Below, piece by piece: positions 1 through 7,060 of a stretch of DNA of 64,000 nt. Origin of the DNA: Cobetia amphilecti (lineage in GTDB: Bacteria; Pseudomonadota; Gammaproteobacteria; Pseudomonadales; Halomonadaceae); assembly GCF_020217465.1 (NCBI RefSeq), contig NZ_CP084115.1, positions 2,108,001 to 2,172,000 of the forward strand. The letters are read 5' to 3'. Each line of letters begins with the position of its first letter. Position 1 is the stretch's first letter. The notes below the pieces were generated by a model. It had not been told where the DNA came from, searched no databases, and was given only the letters and a program-made list of their open reading frames with translations. A program made the translations under genes and the position numbers.

Positions 1-1062
1 GCGGAGCGCCTGCTGCTATGGCTCAAGGCCGAGGGAGAGCAGGGCAGAGAATCTGCCCTGGCCAGTCTGGATCGCGAACGCCTCGAGCACTTCGAGGCGT
101 TTCTGGCCGACCCTCAGCCTGCAGAGGTCTGGATCGGCAGCGTGCGCGCCCGCAAGCATCCGCAGTGGCGACCCTTTCGCGGCCCGCTGGCCCCCGCCAG
201 CCGCCGTCAGAGCCTGGTGATCCTGCAGGGCATGTATGCCTGGCTGATCGAGGCCGGCTACCTGTCACGCAATCCGTTCCGCCTAATGCGCGACAAGCGG
301 CGCATGGACAACCGCACGCTGCGCATCGAACGCTATCTCGAGCGCCCGCTATGGGACTGGCTGTGGGGGCGTATCGAAGCGCATTGCGAGGAGCTGACAC
401 CGCTCGGTGCTTCACCTGAGGATGAGGTGTCCCGCGAGCGCTTCGTGGCCGAGCGCCAGCGCTTTCTGTTCGCGTTCGCCTATCTGATGGCGCCACGCAT
501 CGCGGAGATGGCCGCCGCGAGGATGGGCGATATCGTCAAACGGGAAGGCCAGTGGTGGTGGCGCGTGATAGGCAAGGGGGCCAAGCTGGCCGAGATTCCG
601 CTGCCGCCGCCGATGCTCGAGGCGCTGGTTCGCTGGCGACGCCTGCGCGGGCTCAGTGATCTGCCGCAGGTGCTGCCCGCCGACGAGTCGCTGCCGCTGC
701 TGGCGCGCCTGGATGGCACGACACCGCTCGGCGACAACCAGCTCTACCGCTTGATCAAGCAGACATTCACACAGGCTGCCGCTGACATGCGCCAGCGAAT
801 CCAGAGTCCTGGCGACGCCAGCGAGCTGATGGCACGCACCCTCGATCAGGCAAGCCCTCACTGGCTGCGCCACACCGCGATCACCCATCAGGCACAGGCC
901 GGGGTAGAGCTGCGCTTTCTGTCGCGCTCCGCCAGACACTCGCGACTGGATACGACATCGCGCTACCTGCACGCCGAGGACAGCGAGTGGCAGCAGCAGA
1001 TGGCCAGACATTCGCTGGCGACGCCAGGCCATCCGCCTGAGGCGCCAGAACACGACTCATGA
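1..1062 (+). CDS. Tyrosine recombinase (phage-integrase family), 5' end outside window
   Basis: Site-specific DNA strand exchange is the family's role. The reading frame is open from base 1, so the true start lies to the left; the first in-window ATG (142) is only internal. All catalytic positions appear present in the C-terminal half: the first Arg in PRIAEM (about 495-512), a Lys in GKGAKL, the HWLRH box with H-x-x-R, the ARHSRLDTT box in place of the usual GHSS, and the Tyr of SRYLH, about 27 codons before the stop. The N-terminal part looks like a SAM-like core-binding domain. The sequence is more like a chromosomal XerC/D-like or orphan integrase than a clear phage enzyme. No att site or tRNA is visible beside it, so mobility is unproven. 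It ends 112 bp before sufE on the same strand. Confidence 0.8.
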   Translation, partial: AERLLLWLKAEGEQGRESALASLDRERLEHFEAFLADPQPAEVWIGSVRARKHPQWRPFRGPLAPASRRQSLVILQGMYAWLIEAGYLSRNPFRLMRDKRRMDNRTLRIERYLERPLWDWLWGRIEAHCEELTPLGASPEDEVSRERFVAERQRFLFAFAYLMAPRIAEMAAARMGDIVKREGQWWWRVIGKGAKLAEIPLPPPMLEALVRWRRLRGLSDLPQVLPADESLPLLARLDGTTPLGDNQLYRLIKQTFTQAAADMRQRIQSPGDASELMARTLDQASPHWLRHTAITHQAQAGVELRFLSRSARHSRLDTTSRYLHAEDSEWQQQMARHSLATPGHPPEAPEHDS

Positions 1063-1174
1063 GCGCTGCCACACGCGCTCATGCCCGAAGGCGCCGTGCG
1101 TCCGGCGAGGTCAGGCGTTATCATGGCGACAGCGTATCTTCAGACACTTTGCAGTGACATCATCGGGAGTCAGC

Positions 1175-1606
1175 ATGAGCGACGCGCAACAAGCGCAGGC
1201 GGAACTGGTCGAGGAATTCAGCTTCTTCGACAACTGGATGGACCGCTATCAGTACATCATCGACATGGGCAAGGCGCTGCCGGAATACCCGGAAGCGCTG
1301 AAAGGCCCTGAGACCAAGATCGACGGCTGCCAGTCCAACGTCTGGATTCATCCTGAAGTGCGTGGCGAAGGCAGCGAGCAGCGCCTGCATTTCCAGGCGA
1401 CCTCGGACGCCGCCATCGTGGCAGGCTTGATCGCCGTGGTGCTGCGCATCTACAACGACCGGACGCCGCAGGAAATCGTCGCCACCCAGCCGACCTTCCT
1501 CAACGAGCTCGGCCTCGACAAGCACCTGTCGCCGACGCGCTCCAACGGCCTGCATGCGATGCTCAAGCGTATCTACGGCGTCGCCGAGCTGCACGCCAAC
1601 GCCTGA
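1175..1606 (+). CDS. sufE: SufE-family cysteine desulfuration protein
   Basis: SufE accepts persulfide sulfur from a SufS/CsdA-type cysteine desulfurase and passes it to the Fe-S scaffold in the cytoplasm. The 143-residue product has the family length. The sulfur-accepting Cys52 lies in KIDGCQSNVW, matching Cys51 of E. coli SufE, and the C-terminal NGLHAMLKRI segment is typical. The ATG at 1175 is chosen because GGAG at 1165-1168 sits at ideal distance; an in-frame ATG at 1154 lacks a ribosome site. There is no sufBCDS next to it, so it is either a detached sufE or a CsdE-type partner. A strong terminator follows at 1689. Confidence 0.92.
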   Translation: MSDAQQAQAELVEEFSFFDNWMDRYQYIIDMGKALPEYPEALKGPETKIDGCQSNVWIHPEVRGEGSEQRLHFQATSDAAIVAGLIAVVLRIYNDRTPQEIVATQPTFLNELGLDKHLSPTRSNGLHAMLKRIYGVAELHANA

Positions 1607-1669
1607 GGCCTGGCGCTTTAGCTCTGATGCTTCAGGCCTGACGCTTTAGCTCTGGCGCTTAAGGTCTGG
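1606..1669. repeat. 28-bp tandem repeat after sufE
   Basis: Two adjacent 28-bp units (1606-1633 and 1634-1661) share the AGGCCTG-CGCTTTAGCTCTG core with few differences, and a third partial unit begins at 1662. The array starts on the sufE stop codon and ends before the terminator. It looks like local slippage duplication; no function is suggested. Confidence 0.7.
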
Positions 1670-1688
1670 GCCGACACGAGTAACGCAA

Positions 1689-1742
1689 GACGCCCGCCAT
1701 TCCAGTCTCGAGATTTCGAGCGGAATGGCGGGCGTCTTTTTT
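1689..1742 (+). terminator. Rho-independent terminator of sufE
   Basis: A perfect 15-bp stem (1689-1703 with 1722-1736) encloses an 18-nt loop that can itself pair through CTCGA/TCGAG. It is followed by a run of six T and then a second T-rich stretch. Its strength and position show that it ends the sufE transcript before the convergent RES gene. Confidence 0.92.
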
Positions 1743-1804
1743 GGGTTTTTCTCAAGAATTTCTCAGGGCTTTCTCAGGTCGTTCGGCAGGGCGTCTGCAC
1801 ACCC

Positions 1805-2539
1805 TCAGCGATGCTCGCGCACCTCCAGCACATGCGTCATGGCCTGATGCTGACCATCCCAGACATAGCGCAGGTGTGGCCCCTGAATGGGGATGCTGAC
1901 CGCCGGCGGACGCAGGATGGCAGCGCACTCGGCGCTTGCATCCACCTGAGCGTGGCGCACGCTGGGGTAGAGCAGGCCAAAGCTGCCAGCCTCTCGCAAC
2001 CTGGCGGCAAAGGCCTGGCCGGCAGGGTAGCTGGCCATGTCTGGCTGACAGAGGGCGTCATGGCCCTCTCGGATATCATGCAGTGGCTGCGTCACGCGAT
2101 TGACGTAACTGCGCATGGTCATTTCCTGACTGGGCTGCGCGGTATCGGCCAGAAAGCGTGCCATGTGGAAGCGAGTCTCGCTGATCGCGGTATCCAGCGT
2201 ACTGGCGCAGTAATAGACCCCGAAACTGCCATCGGTGAAGCGCGAGGCACGCCCAATGTGCGTGAAGGCTGCCATCACCGGCGTGGAACCCGGCCCGCTG
2301 ATGCGGTCTTGCGGCGCGACACGGCTCAGCTCGCCGGCTTCTTCGCGCAGACGGTCATTGGTCAGCGCCTCGATGGCAAACGCCATCTCCAGCTCATCAG
2401 GCTCGAGAATATCCTCGAATACCGAAATGGGCGGGAAGGCGCTGGAGATCACGCGCCAGGCGTTCTGCCAGTCCGGCAGCGTCAGCGCGGGAAGGGCGGA
2501 GTCATCGACATGCTTGCCTTCGCTCGTCCATTCGCTCAT
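1805..2539 (-). CDS. RES-domain toxin (NAD+-targeting)
   Basis: RES toxins of type II toxin-antitoxin systems (MbcT/ParT/Res family) act on NAD+ or on ADP-ribose transfer and arrest growth when freed. The 244-residue product shows the family motifs in order: GRASRF with Arg100, the GVYYCA strand with Tyr109/110, and AISETR with Glu121, corresponding to the conserved R-Y-E set. The ATG at 2539 is chosen because it overlaps the antitoxin stop as ATGA, the usual translational coupling; an upstream in-frame start lies inside the antitoxin gene. It is co-transcribed as the second gene. The active-site residues look intact, so the toxin is likely functional. Whether it is a phosphorylase or an ADP-ribosyltransferase cannot be read from sequence. 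Confidence 0.85.
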   Translation of the reverse strand: MSEWTSEGKHVDDSALPALTLPDWQNAWRVISSAFPPISVFEDILEPDELEMAFAIEALTNDRLREEAGELSRVAPQDRISGPGSTPVMAAFTHIGRASRFTDGSFGVYYCASTLDTAISETRFHMARFLADTAQPSQEMTMRSYVNRVTQPLHDIREGHDALCQPDMASYPAGQAFAARLREAGSFGLLYPSVRHAQVDASAECAAILRPPAVSIPIQGPHLRYVWDGQHQAMTHVLEVREHR

Positions 2540-2937
2540 CCACGCACTCCGTCGAGATAACGGCGGGTGTCGGCCAGCGAGACCACCTGACCGGCCAGCA
2601 TGTAGTCCAGCGCACTCTGGCCATTGAAGGGCGCCGCACGATTGGGGCGACGTACCCATTCATGGGCCATCTCGGGCGTATTGCTGAACAGGATGCGCAG
2701 GGCCTTGTGAATCCCCATCACGTAGGAGATACGCTCCAGGGTGTCGTTGGGCAGGCGCACTTCCGGCAGCTTGCGATACTTGTGATAGGTGGTGGTACCG
2801 ATGCCCCCCAGCAGCACGCGCTGATCCGCCGCGCTGCACTGCCACTTCTCCATGATGTTGAAGAAGGACTTGAGGGCAACGCGGCCCGCACTGGGGCTGG
2901 TCGGGGACACACGATCGAGGGCGGCTGCGGTGGACAT
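2536..2937 (-). CDS. Xre/MbcA/ParS-type antitoxin (DUF2384)
   Basis: This 133-residue protein is the expected partner of the downstream RES toxin. It has an N-terminal Xre-like helix-turn-helix region (about residues 15-70, including GIGTTTYHKYRKLP), then the DUF2384 toxin-binding region with an ALRILF segment and the C-terminal ALDYMLAGQ motif that inserts into the toxin active site in this family. The start at 2937 has an AGGAGA ribosome site 4 bases upstream; a longer ORF reaches 3069 but runs through the promoter. The gene overlaps the toxin by 4 bp. Antitoxins of this type usually autoregulate, which fits the palindromes at 2961-2980 and 2985-3017. Confidence 0.85.
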   Translation of the reverse strand: MSTAAALDRVSPTSPSAGRVALKSFFNIMEKWQCSAADQRVLLGGIGTTTYHKYRKLPEVRLPNDTLERISYVMGIHKALRILFSNTPEMAHEWVRRPNRAAPFNGQSALDYMLAGQVVSLADTRRYLDGVRG

Positions 2938-2960
2938 GACATTCTCCTGCTGACTGACGA

Positions 2961-3017
2961 TGGCGTCACAGCTGACGCCATACACATGTGAATAATAACA
3001 CAGAAATACTTCACATG
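2961..3017 (-). promoter_or_regulatory. Palindromic control region of the Xre-RES operon
   Basis: Two inverted repeats lie directly upstream of the antitoxin. TGGCGTCA-CAGC-TGACGCCA (2961-2980) is perfect, with 8-bp arms. CATGTGAA (2985-2992) and TTCACATG (3010-3017) form a second perfect pair around the AT-rich stretch that reads TTATTATT on the minus strand, a plausible -10 region. This is the expected arrangement for autorepression by the HTH antitoxin; binding itself is inferred. Confidence 0.65.
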
Positions 3018-3086
3018 CGTACAGCCAGCCGCAAGACTCCGCCGCTCGCAGGGCACTCGACCCAGTCACTCACAAGGCGTATGCCC

Positions 3087-3419
3087 TCAAGGCCTGGGCG
3101 CGTCGTCCTGATCATGCGCATCACAGCAGCTGGCAGACGAGGCGTGACCCTTGCGCGGTGGCACAGGGTCCACGCCACCCGGCCCGCCCAGCGGGTGGCA
3201 GCGCGACAGACGCCTGGCCGTGAGCCAGCACCCCTTGAGGGGCCCATGCACCTTGATGGCCTCCAGTCCGTAACTGGAGCAGGAAGGATAGAAGCGACAG
3301 CGCGGCCCCAGCAGCGGGCTGAGCACCAGCTGATAGCCGCGCAGCAAGCCGGTCAGCAGGCGCGTCATGACCGACGTCACGCCGCGCCTGAGGGAGTGGC
3401 GACGTTCAGGCGTTGCCAT
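3087..3419 (-). CDS. yidD: Membrane protein insertion efficiency factor YidD
   Basis: YidD is a small membrane-associated protein that helps YidC-dependent insertion of inner-membrane proteins. The family core is plain: [26 protein letters not shown], the [10 protein letters not shown] helix and [14 protein letters not shown], with the three conserved cysteines. The start is uncertain. The ATG at 3419 overlaps the hisI stop by 14 bp, and the ATG at 3368 gives a shorter form closer to the usual 85 residues; neither has a good ribosome site. It normally sits in rpmH-rnpA-yidD-yidC near the origin. Here it is the last gene of the hisI-znu side, so it is displaced or a second copy. Confidence 0.85.
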   Translation of the reverse strand: MATPERRHSLRRGVTSVMTRLLTGLLRGYQLVLSPLLGPRCRFYPSCSSYGLEAIKVHGPLKGCWLTARRLSRCHPLGGPGGVDPVPPRKGHASSASCCDAHDQDDAPRP

Positions 3420-3852
3420 ACAGGGTGTTCGGGTCAATGATCGGTGCATCGGTAATCTCGGCACCTTCAGCATCCAGGCGCCAGTAGAAGCAGCTCTTGC
3501 GCCCGGTATGGCAGGCAGGACCTGTCTGATCGACCTTGACCAGCAGGGTATCGCCATCACAGTCCAGATGTGTACTGACCAGCTTCTGCTGTTGGCCCGA
3601 GCTCTCGCCCTTGCGCCACAGCTTGCTGCGCGAGCGTGAGAAGTAGCACACGCGACCGGTGGAGAGCGTCTCGCGCAGGGCTTCAGCGTTCATCCACGCC
3701 ATCATCAATACCTCACCGCTGTCATGCTGTTGCGCGATGGCGGGAATCAGGCCGTCGCCATTCCAGGGCAAGGCGGCGATCAGTGTCTCCAGCGCGACCT
3801 TCTCGCCGATATCGGCATTCTCCAGCGATTTGAGCAGTTCATCCTGTGCCAT
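3406..3852 (-). CDS. hisI: Phosphoribosyl-AMP cyclohydrolase
   Basis: HisI opens the adenine ring of phosphoribosyl-AMP in histidine synthesis and needs Zn2+ and Mg2+. The 148-residue product holds the full signature: [23 protein letters not shown], and the zinc cysteines Cys98 (in HLDCDGD), Cys114 (in GPACHTG) and Cys121 (in KSCFYW). The HisE domain is absent, so this is the stand-alone form. The start at 3852 is favoured by AAGGAAA upstream; a longer frame to 3921 has no support. It lies 95 bp downstream of znuB in the same direction and away from other his genes, which raises the question of whether it is a zinc-starvation copy. The zinc ligands are, however, unchanged. Confidence 0.9.
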   Translation of the reverse strand: MAQDELLKSLENADIGEKVALETLIAALPWNGDGLIPAIAQQHDSGEVLMMAWMNAEALRETLSTGRVCYFSRSRSKLWRKGESSGQQQKLVSTHLDCDGDTLLVKVDQTGPACHTGRKSCFYWRLDAEGAEITDAPIIDPNTLYGNA

Positions 3853-3947
3853 CGAGGGTGTTTCCTTGCAGAGTCCATATCGAAGCCCCTCAAGCGTCAT
3901 GTCACGCTGGCAGGGGCTCACGCAGTATCAGTATCACAAGCCGCGAA

Positions 3948-4772
3948 TCAGCGACGCAGCCCGCCACGGGCGCTGCGCCAGATGAGCGACAGCAGGTAGG
4001 CGACACCGGCCACCAGCACGATCGTCGCGCCGGCGGGCAGGTCGAACTGCCATGAGAGCGCCAGCCCACCGGTGGTGAAGGCCATGGCCGCCAGACTCGC
4101 GATCACGATCATCATGCCCAGTGAGCGGGCATGATGGCCAGCAAGCGCGGCAGGCAAGGACAGCAAGGCCAGCACCATGATCAAGCCCACCGCCTGCAAC
4201 AGCAGCACGACGGTGATCGCCACCATCACTAGCAGCAGCAGGTAGAGCGTCTTGACCGGCACGCCCCGCAGACGCGCGAACTCTTCATCGAAGATCACCG
4301 CGGTCAGCGGGCGATGCACCAGCAGCAACACCAGCGCCAGACCTCCCACCATCCAGGCCAGGGTGCCGATGGCATCCGCGGGCACCAGCAGCAGGTTGCC
4401 GAACAGGTAGCTCATCAGGTCGACCTTGTAACCCGGGGTCTGACTGATGAACAGGATGCCGGTGGCCATGCCGATGGCCCACAGCGCACCGATGACGGTG
4501 TCTTCCTGATCAAAGCCCTTGAGACTGATGTAACCGATCAGCAGGGCGGCGAGAATGGCGCTGATGAAGGCGCCGACCAGCGGGCTTGCGCCCATGAAGT
4601 AGGCGATCCCCATGCCGGCAAGCACGGTATGGGCGATACCCCCGGCCAGATAGCCGATGCGGCGTACCACGACATAGGGGCCGACCAGACCGGCCGCAAG
4701 ACTGGCCAGCAGGCCGGCGAAGAGGGCGTTCTGGAGAAAATCCTGGCTGCCCAGGGCGGTGATGAAATTCAT
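3948..4772 (-). CDS. znuB: Zinc ABC transporter permease ZnuB
   Basis: This is the membrane subunit of the high-affinity zinc importer. The 274-residue ABC-3 family protein has about eight hydrophobic segments, beginning FAGLLASLAAGLVGPYVVVRR, with the cytoplasmic coupling region GYLAGGIAHTVLAG and the family segments VGLIMVLALLSLPAA and LSWQFDLPAGATIVL. It is the last transporter gene, 78 bp after znuC. With ZnuA in the periplasm and ZnuC as ATPase it makes a complete importer. Specificity for zinc rather than manganese is inferred from ZnuA's histidine-rich loop and from the zur/Zur-box context. Confidence 0.93.
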   Translation of the reverse strand: MNFITALGSQDFLQNALFAGLLASLAAGLVGPYVVVRRIGYLAGGIAHTVLAGMGIAYFMGASPLVGAFISAILAALLIGYISLKGFDQEDTVIGALWAIGMATGILFISQTPGYKVDLMSYLFGNLLLVPADAIGTLAWMVGGLALVLLLVHRPLTAVIFDEEFARLRGVPVKTLYLLLLVMVAITVVLLLQAVGLIMVLALLSLPAALAGHHARSLGMMIVIASLAAMAFTTGGLALSWQFDLPAGATIVLVAGVAYLLSLIWRSARGGLRR

Positions 4773-4850
4773 GTAATGTAAGCCTAGAGCGCAGAGCGGG
4801 CGACGTGAAGGAAGTGAAACAGGCCAGACGGACAGTCACCGGCCGCGACA

Positions 4851-5681
4851 TCAGTGATGGTGATGGATCATCTGGACGTTTTCACCATAGAGTCGCTCGA
4901 TCGATTCAGCGGTGAGCGTCTCGGTGTCATGGACGATCATCTTGCGGTTGAGGCAGGCGACCCGATCGACGTAATCGCTGATGAAACCGAGATCGTGACT
5001 GATCACCACCACGCTCATGCGATTGGCCAGACGATTGAACAGCTCGAACAGGGAGCGCTCGCCATCGCTGTCGACACTCGCGGTGGGCTCATCCAGCAGC
5101 AATAGCTGAGGCTCGGCCGCCAGGGCGCGGGCGATCAGCACACGCTGCAGCTGACCGCCGGAGAGGGCATCGATATGCCGACGGCGCAGATGACTGATAC
5201 CGACTTCTTCCAGCACCGCACCGATCGCCTCACGGTCCGCGCGTGGCCAGGGACCCCACTGACGACGACGCCCCTGGCGCCCCATCAGCACGACATCTTC
5301 CACGCGGATGGGGAAGCGCTTCACGAAGTTGGCAAACTGCGGCACATAGCCGATATGGCGCGCGGCGGCCTTGGGCGTGCGCCCCAGCACCCGGACACAG
5401 CCAGCCGCCGGCTTGTGAAGACCGAGTATCAGCTTGAGCAGCGTGCTCTTGCCGCCACCGTTGGGCCCGATCAGTCCCACTATCTCGCGCGCGCCGACCT
5501 GAAAGTCGACATCGTCGAGAATGACCTGCTCGCCATACCGGAAGGTCACGCCGCGAATATCAATGGCATCCGGTGCATCTGCCGGCACCGGGCGAAAGAC
5601 CGGTCCGACACTGCGCCCGGTGGCTGACGCCTCCGGATGGCTGTCCGTGCGCGGGCGCGCGACGGAGATGGGGCTGACCAT
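4851..5681 (-). CDS. znuC: Zinc ABC transporter ATP-binding protein ZnuC
   Basis: This is the cytoplasmic ATPase of the zinc importer. All motor motifs are intact: Walker A GPNGGGKST, Q-loop YVPQ, signature LSGGQLQRV, Walker B LLLLDEP and the switch His in VISHDLG. The ATG at 5681 is preceded by a GAGG ribosome site; a longer frame to 5753 is unsupported. The protein has an N-terminal extension of about 40 residues before the ABC domain and ends in a natural QMIHHHH tail, which could sense or buffer metal. It lies between znuA (113 bp upstream) and znuB. Confidence 0.93.
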   Translation of the reverse strand: MVSPISVARPRTDSHPEASATGRSVGPVFRPVPADAPDAIDIRGVTFRYGEQVILDDVDFQVGAREIVGLIGPNGGGKSTLLKLILGLHKPAAGCVRVLGRTPKAAARHIGYVPQFANFVKRFPIRVEDVVLMGRQGRRRQWGPWPRADREAIGAVLEEVGISHLRRRHIDALSGGQLQRVLIARALAAEPQLLLLDEPTASVDSDGERSLFELFNRLANRMSVVVISHDLGFISDYVDRVACLNRKMIVHDTETLTAESIERLYGENVQMIHHHH

Positions 5682-5793
5682 GACGTAAGGTACCTCGTTG
5701 CAACGCAGACGGGCGCATGAGCGCCCGTCTGACTTTTCGATGGGGCAGGGCATTGTGCAAGATCAGACGATATGCGCAATACCCGGCCGGCAA

Positions 5794-6984
5794 TTACTGG
5801 CTGTCAGTCAACTCGAAACCCGCTTTCAGCGCTTCGGTGGCGTGCTTCAGGTTGTCGAGATAGTCCTCTGCCAGCGGGTCCAGCACGGCCACTTCGGCCT
5901 CCAGCGAGCTGGCGATCCGCTTGGCCGCCGTCTGGGAGAACTGCCCCGAGACGAAGATGGTGCCGATGTTCTCATCCTTGGCACGCGTGATCAGCGTGGC
6001 CATCTCGCGCGGCGTGGGCTCACGACCACTGACTTCAATGGCATGCTGCTCGAGCGAGTAGCGGTCCGCGAAGTAGCCGAAGCTGGGATGGAAGATCAGG
6101 AAGTTGCGGCCCTTGTAGGGGGCCAGCGTCTGAGCGATCTGCGCATCCAGCTCGCTCAGAGTCTTGAGCAGACGCTGCTCATTGGCATCGATCTCGCTGG
6201 CATGCTGTGGCAGGCGTGCCTCGAGCACCTCGGCGGCACGCTCGACGACGGTCTGCATGCGCTGCGGGTCCAGCCAGAGGTGGGGGTCGGCTTCGCCGAG
6301 GTCCTCATCCTCGTCATGCTGGGCACCATGCTCCTGATGATCAGCGTGCTCATCGTGGTGCTCGGCGTGACCTTCATGCTCGTCATGATGTTCTTCATGA
6401 CCTTCGTGAACGTCGTGATGCTCGCCGTGGCCACCGTTATCAGCATGATCATCGTGCTCATCATCGTGATGCGCGTCATGCTCATGCTCATGCTCATGCT
6501 CATGCGCTTCATCATGACTGTGGTCATGCGCCTCGCCACTACCGAAGTGGCGTGTGTTGAGACCCTCTTCCAGGTGCACGACCTGCATCTCGGCGTTGTT
6601 CTTCTCCAGGCGCGGCAACCACACCTGCTCGAATGGCACACCGATGGCGAGATAGAGCGGGACTGTCGACAGCTCGGCCACCTGGCGCGGGGTCGGGTCA
6701 TAGGCGTGCGGGTTGTCGCCCGGCTTGGCCAGCGTGGTGATCTCGACATGCTCACCGGCCAGCTGATCGACCATCCACGCAATGGGCGGCACGCTGACGG
6801 CCACATGCAGAGGGGCGCTGTCCTGGGCGTGGGCGGCAGGCGTCGCGAACGCGGCAAGCGCGCCCAGCACACTCAGCGGCAGGGCACGCGCGGCCCGCGG
6901 ACCCAGCGTGCGCTGGACCCGGGACAGCAGCTTTTCACACAACACTTGGCGAGACGCCAGGGGAGAGCCCGCATGCATACTCAT
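5794..6984 (-). CDS. znuA: Periplasmic zinc-binding protein ZnuA with long His/Asp/Glu loop
   Basis: ZnuA captures zinc in the periplasm and delivers it to ZnuB. The 396-residue product has an N-terminal export signal (hydrophobic about 36-50, likely cleavage after AHA53). The family metal ligands are visible: His93 in NPHAYDP, His235 in DPHLWLDP and a His in FHPSFGYF. Between them lies a charged loop, about residues 153-223, that is extraordinarily rich in His, Asp and Glu, longer than in E. coli ZnuA. The start at 6984 is set by AAGGAAG 8 bases upstream; a longer frame to 7122 runs into the upstream gene. The first transporter gene follows pyrC2 by 76 bp with no Zur site between, so the two are probably one transcript. 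Confidence 0.94.
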   Translation of the reverse strand: MSMHAGSPLASRQVLCEKLLSRVQRTLGPRAARALPLSVLGALAAFATPAAHAQDSAPLHVAVSVPPIAWMVDQLAGEHVEITTLAKPGDNPHAYDPTPRQVAELSTVPLYLAIGVPFEQVWLPRLEKNNAEMQVVHLEEGLNTRHFGSGEAHDHSHDEAHEHEHEHEHDAHHDDEHDDHADNGGHGEHHDVHEGHEEHHDEHEGHAEHHDEHADHQEHGAQHDEDEDLGEADPHLWLDPQRMQTVVERAAEVLEARLPQHASEIDANEQRLLKTLSELDAQIAQTLAPYKGRNFLIFHPSFGYFADRYSLEQHAIEVSGREPTPREMATLITRAKDENIGTIFVSGQFSQTAAKRIASSLEAEVAVLDPLAEDYLDNLKHATEALKAGFELTDSQ

Positions 6985-7060
6985 GACACCACTTCCTTTG
7001 CTAGTGATCACGGCATGATGCAGGCAGGGCGTGCCGAGAACCGGCACGCCAGGACCGCCA

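Noticed and set aside
1606-1669. CRISPR-like short repeats
   Set aside because: The 28-bp units are directly adjacent without spacers and number only two and a fraction; no cas genes.
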